Positions 49,413 through 59,234 of a stretch of 64,000 nt of DNA are shown here, piece after piece. Origin of the DNA: Burkholderiaceae bacterium. Its GTDB lineage: Bacteria > Pseudomonadota > Gammaproteobacteria > Burkholderiales > Burkholderiaceae_F. The first letter of the stretch is position 1. Each line of letters opens with the position of its first letter. Both the position numbers and the translations under genes were made by a program. The DNA lies in NCBI GenBank assembly GCA_022843955.1, contig JALHMQ010000010.1, positions 101,878 through 165,877 on the forward strand. The letters are read 5' to 3'. The notes beneath the pieces are model-generated. The model worked only from the letters and a program-made list of their open reading frames with translations, was not told the DNA's origin and did not search any database.

Positions 49413-50627
49413 ATGGTCCCCAACCGCGTTCTCTCCGGCATGCGCCCCACCGGCGCCATGCACCTTGGCCACTACCATGGCGCGCTCAAGAACTGGGTGC
49501 GGCTTCAGCACGAGCACGAGTGCTTCTTCTTCGTCGCCGACTGGCATGCGCTGACCACGCACTACGAAGAGCGTGACGTGATGGGGCGCTACGTGTACGA
49601 AATGGTGGTCGACTGGATCGCCGCCGGCCTCGACCCCGCGCGCTGCACCATCTTCCTGCAGAGCCGCCTCCCCGAGCATGCGGAACTGTTCACCCTGCTG
49701 GCGATGGGCACGCCGCTGGGCTGGCTCGAACGCGTGCCCACCTACAAGGACCAGATCGACAAGCTCAAGGGCCGCGACCTGGCCACCTACGGCTTCCTCG
49801 GCTACCCGCTGCTGCAGGCGGCCGACATCCTGATCTACAAGGCCACCTACGTGCCGGTGGGCGAGGATCAGAGTTCGCACGTGGAACTCACGCGCGAGGT
49901 GGCGCGCCGCTTCAACAACCTGTACGGCCGCAGCCGGGACTTCGACGCCCGCGTCGCCGCCGCGCTGGCCAAGCTCGCCAAGGACGACCAGCGTTACTTC
50001 GAGAAGCAGCGCAAGGCGTTCGGGGAGACCGGTGCCGACGAGGCGCTGGCCAAGGCCGAGGGGGTGCTGCGAAAAGCGGCTGCGTCCGTGAGCGGCTGGA
50101 CCGCCGACGACACTGAACTCCTCGCCGGTCATTTCAAGGGCAGCGGCCAGAGCATCCTCGCCGAGCCGCAGGCGCTGCACACCGAGGTGCTGCGCCTGCC
50201 CGGCACCGACGGCACCAAGATGAGCAAGAGCTACGGCAATGCCATCCTGATGCGCGAAGCGCCGGCCGAGCTGACCAAGAAGCTGCGCGCGATGGCGACC
50301 GATCCGGCCCGCGTGCGCCGCACCGATCCGGGCACGCCGGAGAAGTGCCCGGTGTGGCAGTTGCACAAGGTCTACAGCGCAGAGGCCACGCGCGACTGGG
50401 TGGTCAAGGGGTGCACCACTGCCGGCATCGGCTGCCTCGAGTGCAAGCAGCCGGTGATCGACGCCATGCTGGCCGAGCAGCAGCCGTGGCGCGAGCGCGC
50501 GCAGCCCTACCTGGACCAGCCGCAACGGCTGCGCGACATCGTCGACGACGGCTGCGCGCGCGCGCGGGTCGTGGCGCAGGAGACGATGCGCGACGTGCGC
50601 GACGCCATGGGCCTGAATTACACCTGA
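49413..50627 (+). CDS. trpS: Tryptophanyl-tRNA synthetase
   Basis: Class I synthetase that charges tRNA-Trp. HIGH-type motif MHLGHYHGAL near residues 16-25 and KMSKSYGN near 269-276 are intact. At 404 residues it is longer than the ~334-residue E. coli enzyme, as is usual in betaproteobacteria, with an insertion after the catalytic domain (about 175-260). Many relatives have scpA/scpB next; here a convergent kinase gene follows instead. Confidence 0.96.
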   Translation: MVPNRVLSGMRPTGAMHLGHYHGALKNWVRLQHEHECFFFVADWHALTTHYEERDVMGRYVYEMVVDWIAAGLDPARCTIFLQSRLPEHAELFTLLAMGTPLGWLERVPTYKDQIDKLKGRDLATYGFLGYPLLQAADILIYKATYVPVGEDQSSHVELTREVARRFNNLYGRSRDFDARVAAALAKLAKDDQRYFEKQRKAFGETGADEALAKAEGVLRKAAASVSGWTADDTELLAGHFKGSGQSILAEPQALHTEVLRLPGTDGTKMSKSYGNAILMREAPAELTKKLRAMATDPARVRRTDPGTPEKCPVWQLHKVYSAEATRDWVVKGCTTAGIGCLECKQPVIDAMLAEQQPWRERAQPYLDQPQRLRDIVDDGCARARVVAQETMRDVRDAMGLNYT

Positions 50628-50636
50628 ACCGCGCAG

Positions 50637-50655
50637 CGGCGGCCGCTGGCCGCCG
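50637..50655. other. Hairpin between convergent trpS and kinase genes
   Basis: A perfect 8-bp stem CGGCGGCC / GGCCGCCG with a 3-nt loop fills most of the 43-bp gap between the two stop codons. It has no T-run on either strand. A possible bidirectional transcription barrier, which is inference. Confidence 0.45.
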
Positions 50656-50670
50656 GGGCAAAGCACATCG

Positions 50671-53600
50671 CTACGCCGCCTCGGCGCGCACGCGTCCTTC
50701 GAGCAGCCGCAGCAACGCCGATGTGTCTAGCGGCTTGACGAAGTACGCGTCGATCCCCACGGCGTGCGCCTTGCGCTTGGAGTCGGCGTCGCCGTAGCCG
50801 CTCACGGCGGCGATCAGCACGTGCGCGGTAGCCTTGGCCAGTCGCAGGCGTGCTGCCACCTGGAACCCGTCCATGCCCGGCAGGCCGATGTCCAGCAGCA
50901 CCACCTGCGGCCTGAACTCGGTCGCCAGCGCCACCGCCTCCGGCCCGCTGCGCGCCACCTGCACGGTGTAGCCGGTGCCGCGCAACAGCAAGGCAAGCAT
51001 GTCGGCGGCGTCGGCGTTGTCCTCTGCAATCAGCACGCGCACCGGCGAGGTGGGCGTTGGCGCGGCGGTCGGGGCGCCGACGCGCACCACGCTCGGCCCC
51101 TTGACCACCGGCAGCCGCACCACGAACGTGGTGCCGGTGTTGGCCCCCTCGCTGTGCGCGTTGATCTGCCCGCCATGCATCTCCACCAGGCTGCGCGCCA
51201 GCGCCAGGCCGATGCCCAGGCCGCCGTGCCTGCGATCGGGCGTGCGCTCGTCCTGGGTGAACAGATCGAACACGTGCGGCAGCAGCGCGGGCGAGATGCC
51301 GGTGCCGTGATCGCGCACGCAGATGATCGCCTCGTGGTCGTTGGCATCCACCGTCAGTTCGAGTGCATCACCGTGGTCGCCGAACTTGCAGGCGTTCGAC
51401 AGCAGGTTGAGCAGCACCTGCTCCAGGCGCAATGCATCGCCGTTCACCCACACCGGAGCGGCCTGCGCCTTGATGTTGATCGTCTGCTGGCGCGCCTCGG
51501 CCTGGTGCCGCATCGTGTCGGCGGCCTGGTTGACGACCTCGACCAGGTCGACATTGACCCGCTCGAGCTTCACCTTGCCGTGGGTGATGCGCGCCATGTC
51601 GAGCAGGTCGTCGACCAGCCGCGCCATCTTGTGTGTCTGCCGCCGCAGCACGTCGGCGATCTGCTGGTACTGCGGCTGCCCGTGCGCCAGGACGCTCAGC
51701 ACTTCGGCCGCGTTGCGGATCGGCGTCAGCGGGTTGCGCAGTTCATGCGCGAGCATCGACAGGAACTCGGTCTTGCGCCGATCCTGCACCTGAAGTTGCG
51801 CCAGCGCCCGCTGCGTGGTCTCGTGCAACTGCGCGTTGTCGATCGCCAGGGCGCCGCGCCGTGCCAGCTCGGTGGCAATGGGCAGGTCGCGCGCGCCATA
51901 GTGGCGGCCGGTGTGCTCCTCGCTGCCGGCCAGTGCCATCGCCAGCACGCCCAGCGTTTCGCCGCGTGCGGTCAGCGGCAGCAGCAGCGCCGAACGCACG
52001 CCCAGGTGTGCGCTGGCCTGCAGTTGCAGGGCGTCGACGGACAGCGCTGGGTCGTCGTCGATGTGCTCCAACAGCACCACCTCGCCGTGCAGCGCGCGAC
52101 GCAGCGCCGAGCCCTCGCGACTGAGCGGAAACTCACGACGCGCCAGGTCCACCGCCTCGGGCTCGTGCATCGGGTCCACATGGCGCACCACCATCAGCGC
52201 GGCCTTCGCATGGCGGGGCAGCCAGACCGCGGCAATGTCCGCCAGCCGTGGCACCACGGCTGCAACCAGCGTGCGGCAGGCGCTTTCGGCGTCGAGTTGC
52301 TGGCCGAGCAGGCGGCCGGCGTCGGCCAGCGCTGCCAGTGCCGCCTCCGAGCGGCGCCGGTCGGTGATGTCCATGGCGCTGCCGACCACGCGGCTCAGGC
52401 GCCCGCGCGCATCGACCTGCAACCAGCTGCGATCGAGCACCCAGACCCAGTGGTCGTCGCGGTGACGAATGCGGAACTCGCTCTCGACGCGTCGCTCGCC
52501 GGACTCGGCCGCCTGCGCAATCTGCGCCAGCACGCGCTGCTCGTCATCCGGGTGCATGCGCGCGCGCCACCAGCCCACGTTGGCAGGCACCTCCTCCGGC
52601 TTGAAGCCCAGCAGCGTCTCCAGTCCGTCCGAACGCACCACACCGTCGGTGGCAACGTCCCAGTCGTAGACGACACCCTGCAGCGCCTCGGCGGCGACGC
52701 GGAAGCGCTCTTCGCTGGCGGCGATGGCGGCCAGCGCACGCTTGCGTTCGGTCACGTCGATCACGTGTCCGATCGACCGGCATACGTTGCCTTCGTCGTC
52801 GCGCTCGACATAGGCGCGTTCCCAGACATCGATCCACTGTCCGTTGCGATGCTGGATGCGGTACTCGGACTCGAACAGGTCCTCGCCCGCCTGAACGACG
52901 TGCTCGAACGACGCGATGATCCGTTCCCGATCCTCGGGCGCGACGCGGTCGCGCCACCACGCGGTTGTCGCCGCGGCTTCGTGAGGATCGAAGCCGAGCA
53001 GGGCGAGCAGCCCTTCCGAACGCCACACCCGGTCGCTGGGCTTGTCCCACTCGTACACCATGCCCTGGGCCGCGCGCGCCGCCAGCCGGAACCGCTTCTC
53101 GCTGTAGGCAAGCTCGTCGCGTGCGGCGCGATCGGCGGTGATGTCCTCGGCAATGCCTGCCACGTACGCCAGGTTGCCAGCGTCGTCGCGCACCGGAAAG
53201 CCACGGTCGCGCACCCAGCGCACGCTGCCGTCGGGGTGCAGCACGCGGTACTCCTCGTTGTAGGTGCCAACGGCAACGTCGCGGAAGAACGCAGCTTCGA
53301 CCCGTTGCCGATCGTCCGGATGCACGCCCTCCAGGAACGTTTCGGGGTTCTCGTACAGTTGCTCGCGCGAGCGGCCCCAGACCGTCTCGAACGCCCGGCT
53401 CGCGTACAGCACCCGCTCATGCACGATGTCGCGCATCCACAGCACGCCGTCCATGAGATCGGAAAACTGCCGGAAGCGTCGCTCGCTCTCGCGCAGCGCC
53501 GCTGACACGCGGCGCTGCGCGGTCACCTCTTCGCACACCATGTTGATCGCGATCACGCGGCCCGTTTCGTCGTGCACCGGCAGCCACTGCTCGATCCACG

Positions 53601-54855
53601 TTCGCCGTACGCCGGGCTGCGCTGGCGTCTCGCCCGTGACTTCGATGTCGAGCCTGGGCTGTCCGCTGGCCAGCACCTCGCGCAGCGGTGGCTCGACGGC
53701 GTCGGCCATGCCAGGCAGGATCTCGCGCACCGCGTAGCCGATGTGCGCTTCCATCGGCAGGCCGTTGATCTCAGCCAGGCGTTCGTTGATGCGCAGGAAA
53801 CGCAGGTTGGCGTCGAGCACGCCGAGTCCCACCGGCGCGTTGGCGTAGATGAACTCGAGTTCATCGAGCCGGCTGCGCGCCTGTACCTCGCTCGCGGCCA
53901 CGGCCGCGGTGCGTTCGGCAAGCCGCTGTTCGAGCCGCAGGTTGGCCAGGCGCAGCGCGCCAAGCGCCTGCTGCTGCTCGCGAAACAGCACGGCAACCAG
54001 CAGCGTGGTCAGGCCGAAGATGGTCAGCTGCGGCTGCATGATCAACAACCGCGTGTCCGGGTCGACGCCGCTGAACGGTCCGTAGCCGCGTGCGGTGAGC
54101 GCAATGCTGAGGAGCGACAGGGTGGTCGTGGCCACCGCGGCGCCGAACATGTCGAACCGGATCGCCGCCCACAGCAGCAGCGGCAGCAGCGCGAACGGGC
54201 GCAGCGCGCTGCCCGGCCCGGCTTGAAACACCAGCCAGATGCCGGCCGCCATGGCCACCAGCAGGGCGGCCGCCTCCACCGACAGGCCGAGGCCAGCACC
54301 GGCGCGGCGCGACGGCCGGTCCGACAGCAGCAGCGGCGCGGTCATCATGACGCCGAGCGCATCGCCCACCAGCCAGGCATGCCAGACCTGGGTCGGCGGC
54401 AGCCCTTGCATCCACCAGAGGAAGGTCGCGGCAAGGGTGGCCGACAGCAGCGGCCCGCCGACCACGCCGCCGAGCGCCAGGGCCAGCATCGAGCGCAGGT
54501 CATCGAGCCGGAACTTCTGGTGCACAGCGGCAGTGATGGCGGCGGCAGCGGCCGTGGCAGCCACGGTGTTGATCAGCCAAAAGCCGACCGCGATGCCAAG
54601 ACCCTGATGGGCAACGAGGAGGTTGAAGGAAAGATTACCGACCGCCGCACCCGCGATGAGCAGCGGCCAACGCCGCCACGGCGCCGTCAGCAATGCAGCC
54701 AGATACAGCCCGGCCGGCAGCCACAGCGTGGTGAAGGTGTCGCCCTCGCGCGAGATGAACTGCCCGATGCCGGCCGCCACGAAATAGGCAGCCGCGAAGG
54801 AGCAGACCGTCAGCCAGGGCCGCGTGCTGACGCCGCGCTCGATCCAGGTTCGCAT
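50671..54855 (-). CDS. MASE1-PAS-GAF hybrid sensor histidine kinase/response regulator
   Basis: 1394 residues. An N-terminal MASE1 membrane sensor (about 1-300, some eight helices) is followed by four PAS-type domains (about 330-455, 460-590, 595-720, 725-850), a GAF domain (about 870-1015), HisKA with the phospho-acceptor His1037 (HELRNPL), an HATPase domain with its N- and G-boxes, and a C-terminal receiver whose phospho-acceptor is Asp1322 (LLDIGLPGMDG) with a conserved Lys in VKPLD. No output domain or response regulator gene adjoins it, so it is an orphan hybrid kinase whose partner lies elsewhere. TAAATT stands 10 nt before the ATG, a possible near-leaderless promoter. Confidence 0.92.
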   Translation of the reverse strand: MRTWIERGVSTRPWLTVCSFAAAYFVAAGIGQFISREGDTFTTLWLPAGLYLAALLTAPWRRWPLLIAGAAVGNLSFNLLVAHQGLGIAVGFWLINTVAATAAAAAITAAVHQKFRLDDLRSMLALALGGVVGGPLLSATLAATFLWWMQGLPPTQVWHAWLVGDALGVMMTAPLLLSDRPSRRAGAGLGLSVEAAALLVAMAAGIWLVFQAGPGSALRPFALLPLLLWAAIRFDMFGAAVATTTLSLLSIALTARGYGPFSGVDPDTRLLIMQPQLTIFGLTTLLVAVLFREQQQALGALRLANLRLEQRLAERTAAVAASEVQARSRLDELEFIYANAPVGLGVLDANLRFLRINERLAEINGLPMEAHIGYAVREILPGMADAVEPPLREVLASGQPRLDIEVTGETPAQPGVRRTWIEQWLPVHDETGRVIAINMVCEEVTAQRRVSAALRESERRFRQFSDLMDGVLWMRDIVHERVLYASRAFETVWGRSREQLYENPETFLEGVHPDDRQRVEAAFFRDVAVGTYNEEYRVLHPDGSVRWVRDRGFPVRDDAGNLAYVAGIAEDITADRAARDELAYSEKRFRLAARAAQGMVYEWDKPSDRVWRSEGLLALLGFDPHEAAATTAWWRDRVAPEDRERIIASFEHVVQAGEDLFESEYRIQHRNGQWIDVWERAYVERDDEGNVCRSIGHVIDVTERKRALAAIAASEERFRVAAEALQGVVYDWDVATDGVVRSDGLETLLGFKPEEVPANVGWWRARMHPDDEQRVLAQIAQAAESGERRVESEFRIRHRDDHWVWVLDRSWLQVDARGRLSRVVGSAMDITDRRRSEAALAALADAGRLLGQQLDAESACRTLVAAVVPRLADIAAVWLPRHAKAALMVVRHVDPMHEPEAVDLARREFPLSREGSALRRALHGEVVLLEHIDDDPALSVDALQLQASAHLGVRSALLLPLTARGETLGVLAMALAGSEEHTGRHYGARDLPIATELARRGALAIDNAQLHETTQRALAQLQVQDRRKTEFLSMLAHELRNPLTPIRNAAEVLSVLAHGQPQYQQIADVLRRQTHKMARLVDDLLDMARITHGKVKLERVNVDLVEVVNQAADTMRHQAEARQQTINIKAQAAPVWVNGDALRLEQVLLNLLSNACKFGDHGDALELTVDANDHEAIICVRDHGTGISPALLPHVFDLFTQDERTPDRRHGGLGIGLALARSLVEMHGGQINAHSEGANTGTTFVVRLPVVKGPSVVRVGAPTAAPTPTSPVRVLIAEDNADAADMLALLLRGTGYTVQVARSGPEAVALATEFRPQVVLLDIGLPGMDGFQVAARLRLAKATAHVLIAAVSGYGDADSKRKAHAVGIDAYFVKPLDTSALLRLLEGRVRAEAA

Positions 54856-54987
54856 ACAGCGACTGAATTTACGCGCGTGCAGGTGGCGCAGGAATACATA
54901 GGTCTACGTCCGGGAAGTCGGCTTGATCGTGGCGAGTACCGATTCCGACGCAACGCAAGCTCGCTCGCCCGACGGGCAGTTCACCGT

Positions 54988-55719
54988 TCAGACAAGGTGC
55001 GGGGTGGCGCCTCGCAACCAGTTGAACCAGAGCGCATAACCGGCCGAGTTCGGATGCAGGCCGTCCGCCGCCACATACCGATCCGGCTCGCGCCCGAAGG
55101 GGTCGTCGACGCCGTCGAAAAACAGCCGCACCAGGGATACCCCCGGCAGCCCGCCCAACGGCGCGAGTTGGTCGAACACAGACCGTGCACGCGCGCTGTA
55201 GAAGCGATTGAACGGCCACGGCAGAAAGGGGGCGTTGCCCACGTTGGGCAGCGCCATCAGCACCACGTCTTCGGCGAGCCGCTGCGCAAGGGCGATCACG
55301 CGCTGCGCATCGGCCAGCACGCGGCCGCCCGCATGCATCTGCAGCACGTCGTTGGCGCCGGCGCAGATGAGCACGAAGCGATACGGAATGGCCGGCGCCT
55401 CGGTCAGCTGCTTGGCCACGTCGCCGAAGCAGGCGCCGTTGCGACCCAGGTTCACCAGGCGTGCATCGGGCCAGGCCGCGCCAACGCGGCCGGCGAGCGA
55501 CTCCTCCGGCCGCGCCGCGCCGGTGCCGCGCGCGGTGCTGTCGCCGGCGACCAGAATGGCTTCGGCGCGATTGCCCAACTGCTCGTAGGCATCACCGTCG
55601 CCGCTGAGCGCGCGCGCCGCCTGTACCCGTTCGCGCAAGGTCAGGACGGGATGCGCCACCGCTGCGGCCGTCACGCCCGCCATGGCAACGGCACTGGCCA
55701 GCAACACGCGGCGCTGCAT
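54988..55719 (-). CDS. SGNH/GDSL-type esterase, probably exported
   Basis: Lipase/esterase-like protein of 243 residues. A hydrophobic N terminus (RVLLASAVAMAGVTAAAVAHP) looks like a signal peptide or anchor. The four SGNH blocks are present: GDST (nucleophile Ser), the Gly in NLGRNG, Asn in AGAND, and the Asp-x-x-His pair in DGLHPNSAGY. Natural substrate is unknown. It is 8 nt downstream of the DUF4142 gene on the same strand. Confidence 0.88.
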   Translation of the reverse strand: MQRRVLLASAVAMAGVTAAAVAHPVLTLRERVQAARALSGDGDAYEQLGNRAEAILVAGDSTARGTGAARPEESLAGRVGAAWPDARLVNLGRNGACFGDVAKQLTEAPAIPYRFVLICAGANDVLQMHAGGRVLADAQRVIALAQRLAEDVVLMALPNVGNAPFLPWPFNRFYSARARSVFDQLAPLGGLPGVSLVRLFFDGVDDPFGREPDRYVAADGLHPNSAGYALWFNWLRGATPHLV

Positions 55720-55727
55720 GGTTGCGC

Positions 55728-56669
55728 CTACTTCGTGGTGCCGCTGGACGACGACGAGCCGCCCGGCGAACCGCCGGCGCCCGGTAGGCCACCCTGGCCG
55801 GCACCGCCTGCACTGCCGGTCGCGGTGTTGCTGCTGGCCTTGGTGCCCGACGAGCGCGTGGCGTCGTCCAGCAGTTGCGCCTGCTCACGATGCTTCTGCA
55901 GCACCGGCAGGGTCTTCTGCGCAAACGCGCGCACTTCTGCATCGTTGGACTCGCGGATGACCTGCTCGAACGCGGCAATGTCCTTCTTGTGCTCGTCCAT
56001 GCCCACATGCGCGATGTACATGCGGTCGAAATCGGCGCCCTTGGCCTGGCGCAGCTTGTCGATCTGCGCCTGGTGTTCCTTGGTCATCTGCGTCGGCAGC
56101 TCGATGCCCTTGCGCCCGGCCAGTCCCTTGAGCTCGGCGTTGGCCAGTTCGTGGTCGCGCATCAGCATGGCGCCGTACTGCTTGACGGCCGGGCTGTTGC
56201 CGCGTTCCTGGCCGAGCTTGCCGGCTTCCACTTCCATCATTCCGCCCGATGCGGCGGTCGTCACGAACTTGCGCTCGCTGGTGCCGACCGCGGCGTTCGC
56301 CTCCGCGTTGGGCCGGGCCGTCGGGGCGGCGGCCAGCGGGCCGGGCGCAGCGGCGCTGCCGGCGCCGGCGTCGGGTGACGTGCCCGCCGGCGCGCTCGGC
56401 GCGGCGCCTGCTGAAGATGTCGCACTACCCGGCCCGCCGGCGGCGCCATCGGCGCGTCCTTTCGTGGCGGACTGTCGTGTGGTGGTGCCGCCGGGCGTGT
56501 TCGCCGCGTTGGCGCTGCGTTCGCTGCCGGGTGGGTTGGTGCGGGCGGCGTTGTCATCGTCACCACAGGCGGCGAGCGCGGTGGCGGCAACAAGCGCCAG
56601 GGCCAGCGCAAGCTGAGGCCGTCGCGTGTGCCCTGCGGTGTTGTGTGTCGCAAGAGTGGTTCGGTGCAT
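55728..56669 (-). CDS. DUF4142 domain lipoprotein with low-complexity linkers
   Basis: 313 residues. A lipoprotein signal (LALVAATALAAC, Cys near residue 35) is followed by about 95 residues rich in Ala, Gly, Pro, Ser and Thr. Then comes a helical DUF4142 domain (about 140-270; ERKFVTTAASGGMMEVEAGKL, MRDHELANAELK), related to ferritin-like four-helix domains. The tail is Gly/Ser-rich. GGAGG precedes the ATG at 56669; the 11 longer codons are unlikely. Function unknown; such genes are common in Burkholderiales envelopes. Confidence 0.87.
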   Translation of the reverse strand: MHRTTLATHNTAGHTRRPQLALALALVAATALAACGDDDNAARTNPPGSERSANAANTPGGTTTRQSATKGRADGAAGGPGSATSSAGAAPSAPAGTSPDAGAGSAAAPGPLAAAPTARPNAEANAAVGTSERKFVTTAASGGMMEVEAGKLGQERGNSPAVKQYGAMLMRDHELANAELKGLAGRKGIELPTQMTKEHQAQIDKLRQAKGADFDRMYIAHVGMDEHKKDIAAFEQVIRESNDAEVRAFAQKTLPVLQKHREQAQLLDDATRSSGTKASSNTATGSAGGAGQGGLPGAGGSPGGSSSSSGTTK

Positions 56670-56765
56670 GGGGTCCTCCGTGGTCTCTGGCAAGTCAGTC
56701 ATGGGCGGCTCGTCCGCGCACGTCGATGGCCGACGTGCGTTTGTTCGGCGAGCCGCCGCACGGGC

Positions 56766-57230
56766 TCACGCCGTGGTGGCGTAGCTGTCGCGCAGTGCCT
56801 TGATCTGGTCGTGGTTGCGCTGGGCGCCTTCGAGCTGGCGCGCGATCAGCGTGCGCACGTCGGCCGGCAGGTCGCCCTCGTCGAGCGCACTGCGGTACTG
56901 GGCCACGGCAGCGTCCTCGCCGCGCTCGCACTCTTCGAGCATGGCCTGGTCGGTGCGGCTCGTCATCGCACTGCGAACCGAGACCCAGCCGCGATGCACG
57001 GCACCGGCCACGCTGCCACCCGTCTCTGCGGTGGCGCCATGCTCGGCTGCGGTGCGCTGCAACTCAGCGGCGGCCTCGGCGCAGCCCATCGCGCGGTTGC
57101 GAAACAGGCTGCGTAGTTCACTGGACTGCGTATGGTCGGCCAGCTCGTTGAAGCCGTACTCGCCGTCCTTGCAGGTTTCGATCAGGTCGTTGAGGACGTC
57201 GATGACGTCGTCGTTGCGAAGCGTGGCCAT
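56766..57230 (-). CDS. PA2169-like DUF2383 four-helix protein
   Basis: Ferritin-like helical protein of 154 residues. The opening DDVIDVLNDLIETCKDGEYGF and the internal AECERGEDAAVAQY-type segment (here EECERGEDAAVAQY) define the DUF2383/PA2169 family. It often lies with general stress and envelope genes. Start preceded by AGGAAT. Divergent from the glycine-zipper protein at 57456, with a 225-bp gap between. Confidence 0.9.
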   Translation of the reverse strand: MATLRNDDVIDVLNDLIETCKDGEYGFNELADHTQSSELRSLFRNRAMGCAEAAAELQRTAAEHGATAETGGSVAGAVHRGWVSVRSAMTSRTDQAMLEECERGEDAAVAQYRSALDEGDLPADVRTLIARQLEGAQRNHDQIKALRDSYATTA

Positions 57231-57455
57231 ATGGGATTCCTGTGGGTTGTTGCGGCCGGGTGCGAAGCACAGCGCCGCAGGTGCTGACGTTGATGAGTTG
57301 GCGTAGAGATCGGCAGATGGCGTGCCCGCAGCGTCACGTGGCGCGCACCCCTACGCGACTGTGCGCAGACGAGCGATGCATCTGCCCTGAATGGCGGTGC
57401 TGGGCATCGCGCTTGCCTGCACCTTTCCCCACGAGTCAGTTTCGAGGGGAGCGAA

Positions 57456-58079
57456 ATGACCCACATCGTGGCCGGACGAATCAGCACGCAGGATCGTGCG
57501 CAGGCGCTGAAGGATGCGTTGATCGAGCGCGGCGTGCCGACTGCAGACATCGCCGTCTTCAGCGTGACCGACGCCGGCCGACATGACCAATATCCGATAG
57601 GCGGCGATCGCCAAGCCTCGCCCGGCGCCCGTTCTTCCGGCAAAGGTGCGCTCAAGGGCGCTGCCGCCGGCGCCGCGATCGGCGCCGTGGCCGGCGTGGC
57701 CGCCTCGACCGCTGCGCCGCTGCTGGCGCCGGCGATCATTGCCGGGACCACCGGCGCCGGCGCGTTTGCCGGATCGCTTGCCGGAGCCATGAGCGCCACC
57801 AAGGCCACGCCAACGCGCGACACCGCCGAGGGTGGCGAGCCCGGCACCCGGCGTGGCGGCCTGATGCTGGCGGTCAATGTCGGCACGCCCGAGCAGGGCG
57901 TACCGGTGGTCGACTGCCTGCGTGCGCATGGCGCCGAAGAGATCGAGCGCGCCGACGGCCAGTGGCGCGACGGCCAGTGGGCCGACTTCGACCCGCTGCT
58001 CGCACCGCGCCGCGTGGATGACGAGCCGGCTCATGCGGCCGGCGAGTCCGCGGTGCGGCGTCCGGCGGACCAACGCTAG
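57456..58079 (+). CDS. Glycine-zipper stress-type protein
   Basis: Protein of 207 residues. The N-terminal alpha/beta segment (HIVAGRISTQDRAQALKDALIERG) resembles the general-stress YflT-like fold. A Gly/Ala-rich glycine-zipper region follows (about residues 64-112; GAAAGAAIGAVAGVAAS pattern) that could insert into membrane. The C-terminal part repeats an alpha/beta unit (VPVVDCLRAHGAEEIERADG). GGGGAG precedes the ATG. Not assigned to a named family with confidence. Confidence 0.75.
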   Translation: MTHIVAGRISTQDRAQALKDALIERGVPTADIAVFSVTDAGRHDQYPIGGDRQASPGARSSGKGALKGAAAGAAIGAVAGVAASTAAPLLAPAIIAGTTGAGAFAGSLAGAMSATKATPTRDTAEGGEPGTRRGGLMLAVNVGTPEQGVPVVDCLRAHGAEEIERADGQWRDGQWADFDPLLAPRRVDDEPAHAAGESAVRRPADQR

Positions 58080-58088
58080 CGGTCCGCC

Positions 58089-59234
58089 ATGCCGTTGCAC
58101 GTGGCAGACACCACCATGTTCTGGGGCCCCGTCAGTGGCGGGGTGCGGCGCTACATCGGCGCCAAGCAGCGCTGGCTGCAGGCGCACGGCTGCGGTCACA
58201 GCACGGTGGTGCCGGGGCCGGCGGCGGGCGCAGACGTGGCGGTGCCGTCGCTGCCGCTGCCGTTCGCGCGAGGCTATCGGCTGGCGCGTTCACGCCGCCG
58301 CGGCGCGGCGATCCTGCAGCAGCTGGCGCCCGATCTCATCGAGGCCGGCGATCCGTACACGCTGGCATGGTCGGCGCTCGACGCCGCGCGCGCGCTGCAG
58401 ATTCCTGCGGTCGCCTTCGTGCATTCAGATCTGCCCGCGCTGGCCGCCCGCGCCGGCGGCTTGCGCGCCGAGGCGATGGCCTGGCGCTACCTGCGGCGCC
58501 TGTACGCGCACTTCGATCTGGTGCTTGCGCCCAGCGCCGCGCTCTGCGCGCGCCTGCGCGCGGCCGGCATAGCGAAGGTGCAGCGGCAGCCGCTCGGCGT
58601 GGATACCGCGTGCTTTACGCCCGGCGCGCGCGACCCGGCGTGGCGCGCGCAGATCGGCGTGGCGCCGTGGCAGCGGGTGGCGCTGTTTGCGGGCCGCTTC
58701 GCGATCGAGAAGAACCTGCCGCAGCTCGCTGCGGCGGTGGCGCAACTGGGGCCGCGCTACGTGCTGGCGCTGGTGGGTGATGGCCCGGTGCAACTGACCG
58801 GCGAGCACCTGCGCATGCTGCCGTTTGCCCGCGAGCCGCAGGTGCTGGCGCGCGCACTGGCCAGTTGCGACGTGTTCGTCCACGCCGGCGACATCGAGAC
58901 CTTTGGCCTGGCGCCGCTGGAGGCCATGGCCTGCGGTACGCCGGTGGTGGTGCGTGCGCGTGGCGGTCTGGTCGAGCTGGTCGACGACAGCGTCGGCGCG
59001 GCGGTGGCGAGCGCTGACCCGTCGGCATTCGCGGCGGCGATCCACGCCACCTGCGAGCGCGATCGCGCCGCACTGTCGCGCGCCGCGCGCCAGCGCGCCC
59101 TCGAGTACGACTGGAACGCCGTGCTGCCCACGCTGCTGGCGCGCTACACCGCGCTGTGCCGCGCGCGGCACCCGGCCGGCCGGGCTGAACTCGCGCTCGC
59201 GCTCGCGGGCGATGCGTCGCTGACCATGTCATGA
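58089..59234 (+). CDS. GT4-type glycosyltransferase
   Basis: GT-B enzyme of 381 residues that should transfer a sugar from a nucleotide-sugar donor to a lipid or glycan. The N-terminal loop WGPVSGGVRRYIG near residues 12-24 and the donor-site motif DIETFGLAPLEAMACGTPVV (Glu-x7-Glu) near 276-295 are present. Its last 4 bases overlap the start of the deacetylase-like gene (ATGA), so the two are translationally coupled. Acceptor and donor are unknown. Confidence 0.88.
   Translation: MPLHVADTTMFWGPVSGGVRRYIGAKQRWLQAHGCGHSTVVPGPAAGADVAVPSLPLPFARGYRLARSRRRGAAILQQLAPDLIEAGDPYTLAWSALDAARALQIPAVAFVHSDLPALAARAGGLRAEAMAWRYLRRLYAHFDLVLAPSAALCARLRAAGIAKVQRQPLGVDTACFTPGARDPAWRAQIGVAPWQRVALFAGRFAIEKNLPQLAAAVAQLGPRYVLALVGDGPVQLTGEHLRMLPFAREPQVLARALASCDVFVHAGDIETFGLAPLEAMACGTPVVVRARGGLVELVDDSVGAAVASADPSAFAAAIHATCERDRAALSRAARQRALEYDWNAVLPTLLARYTALCRARHPAGRAELALALAGDASLTMS

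Noticed and set aside
50764..53505. Plus-strand open frame of about 910 codons opposite the hybrid kinase
   Set aside because: Shadow of the kinase; no domain and no ribosome site.
53572..56616. Plus-strand open frame of about 1010 codons across the kinase, SGNH and DUF4142 genes
   Set aside because: Spans three well-supported minus-strand genes; composition is antisense-like.
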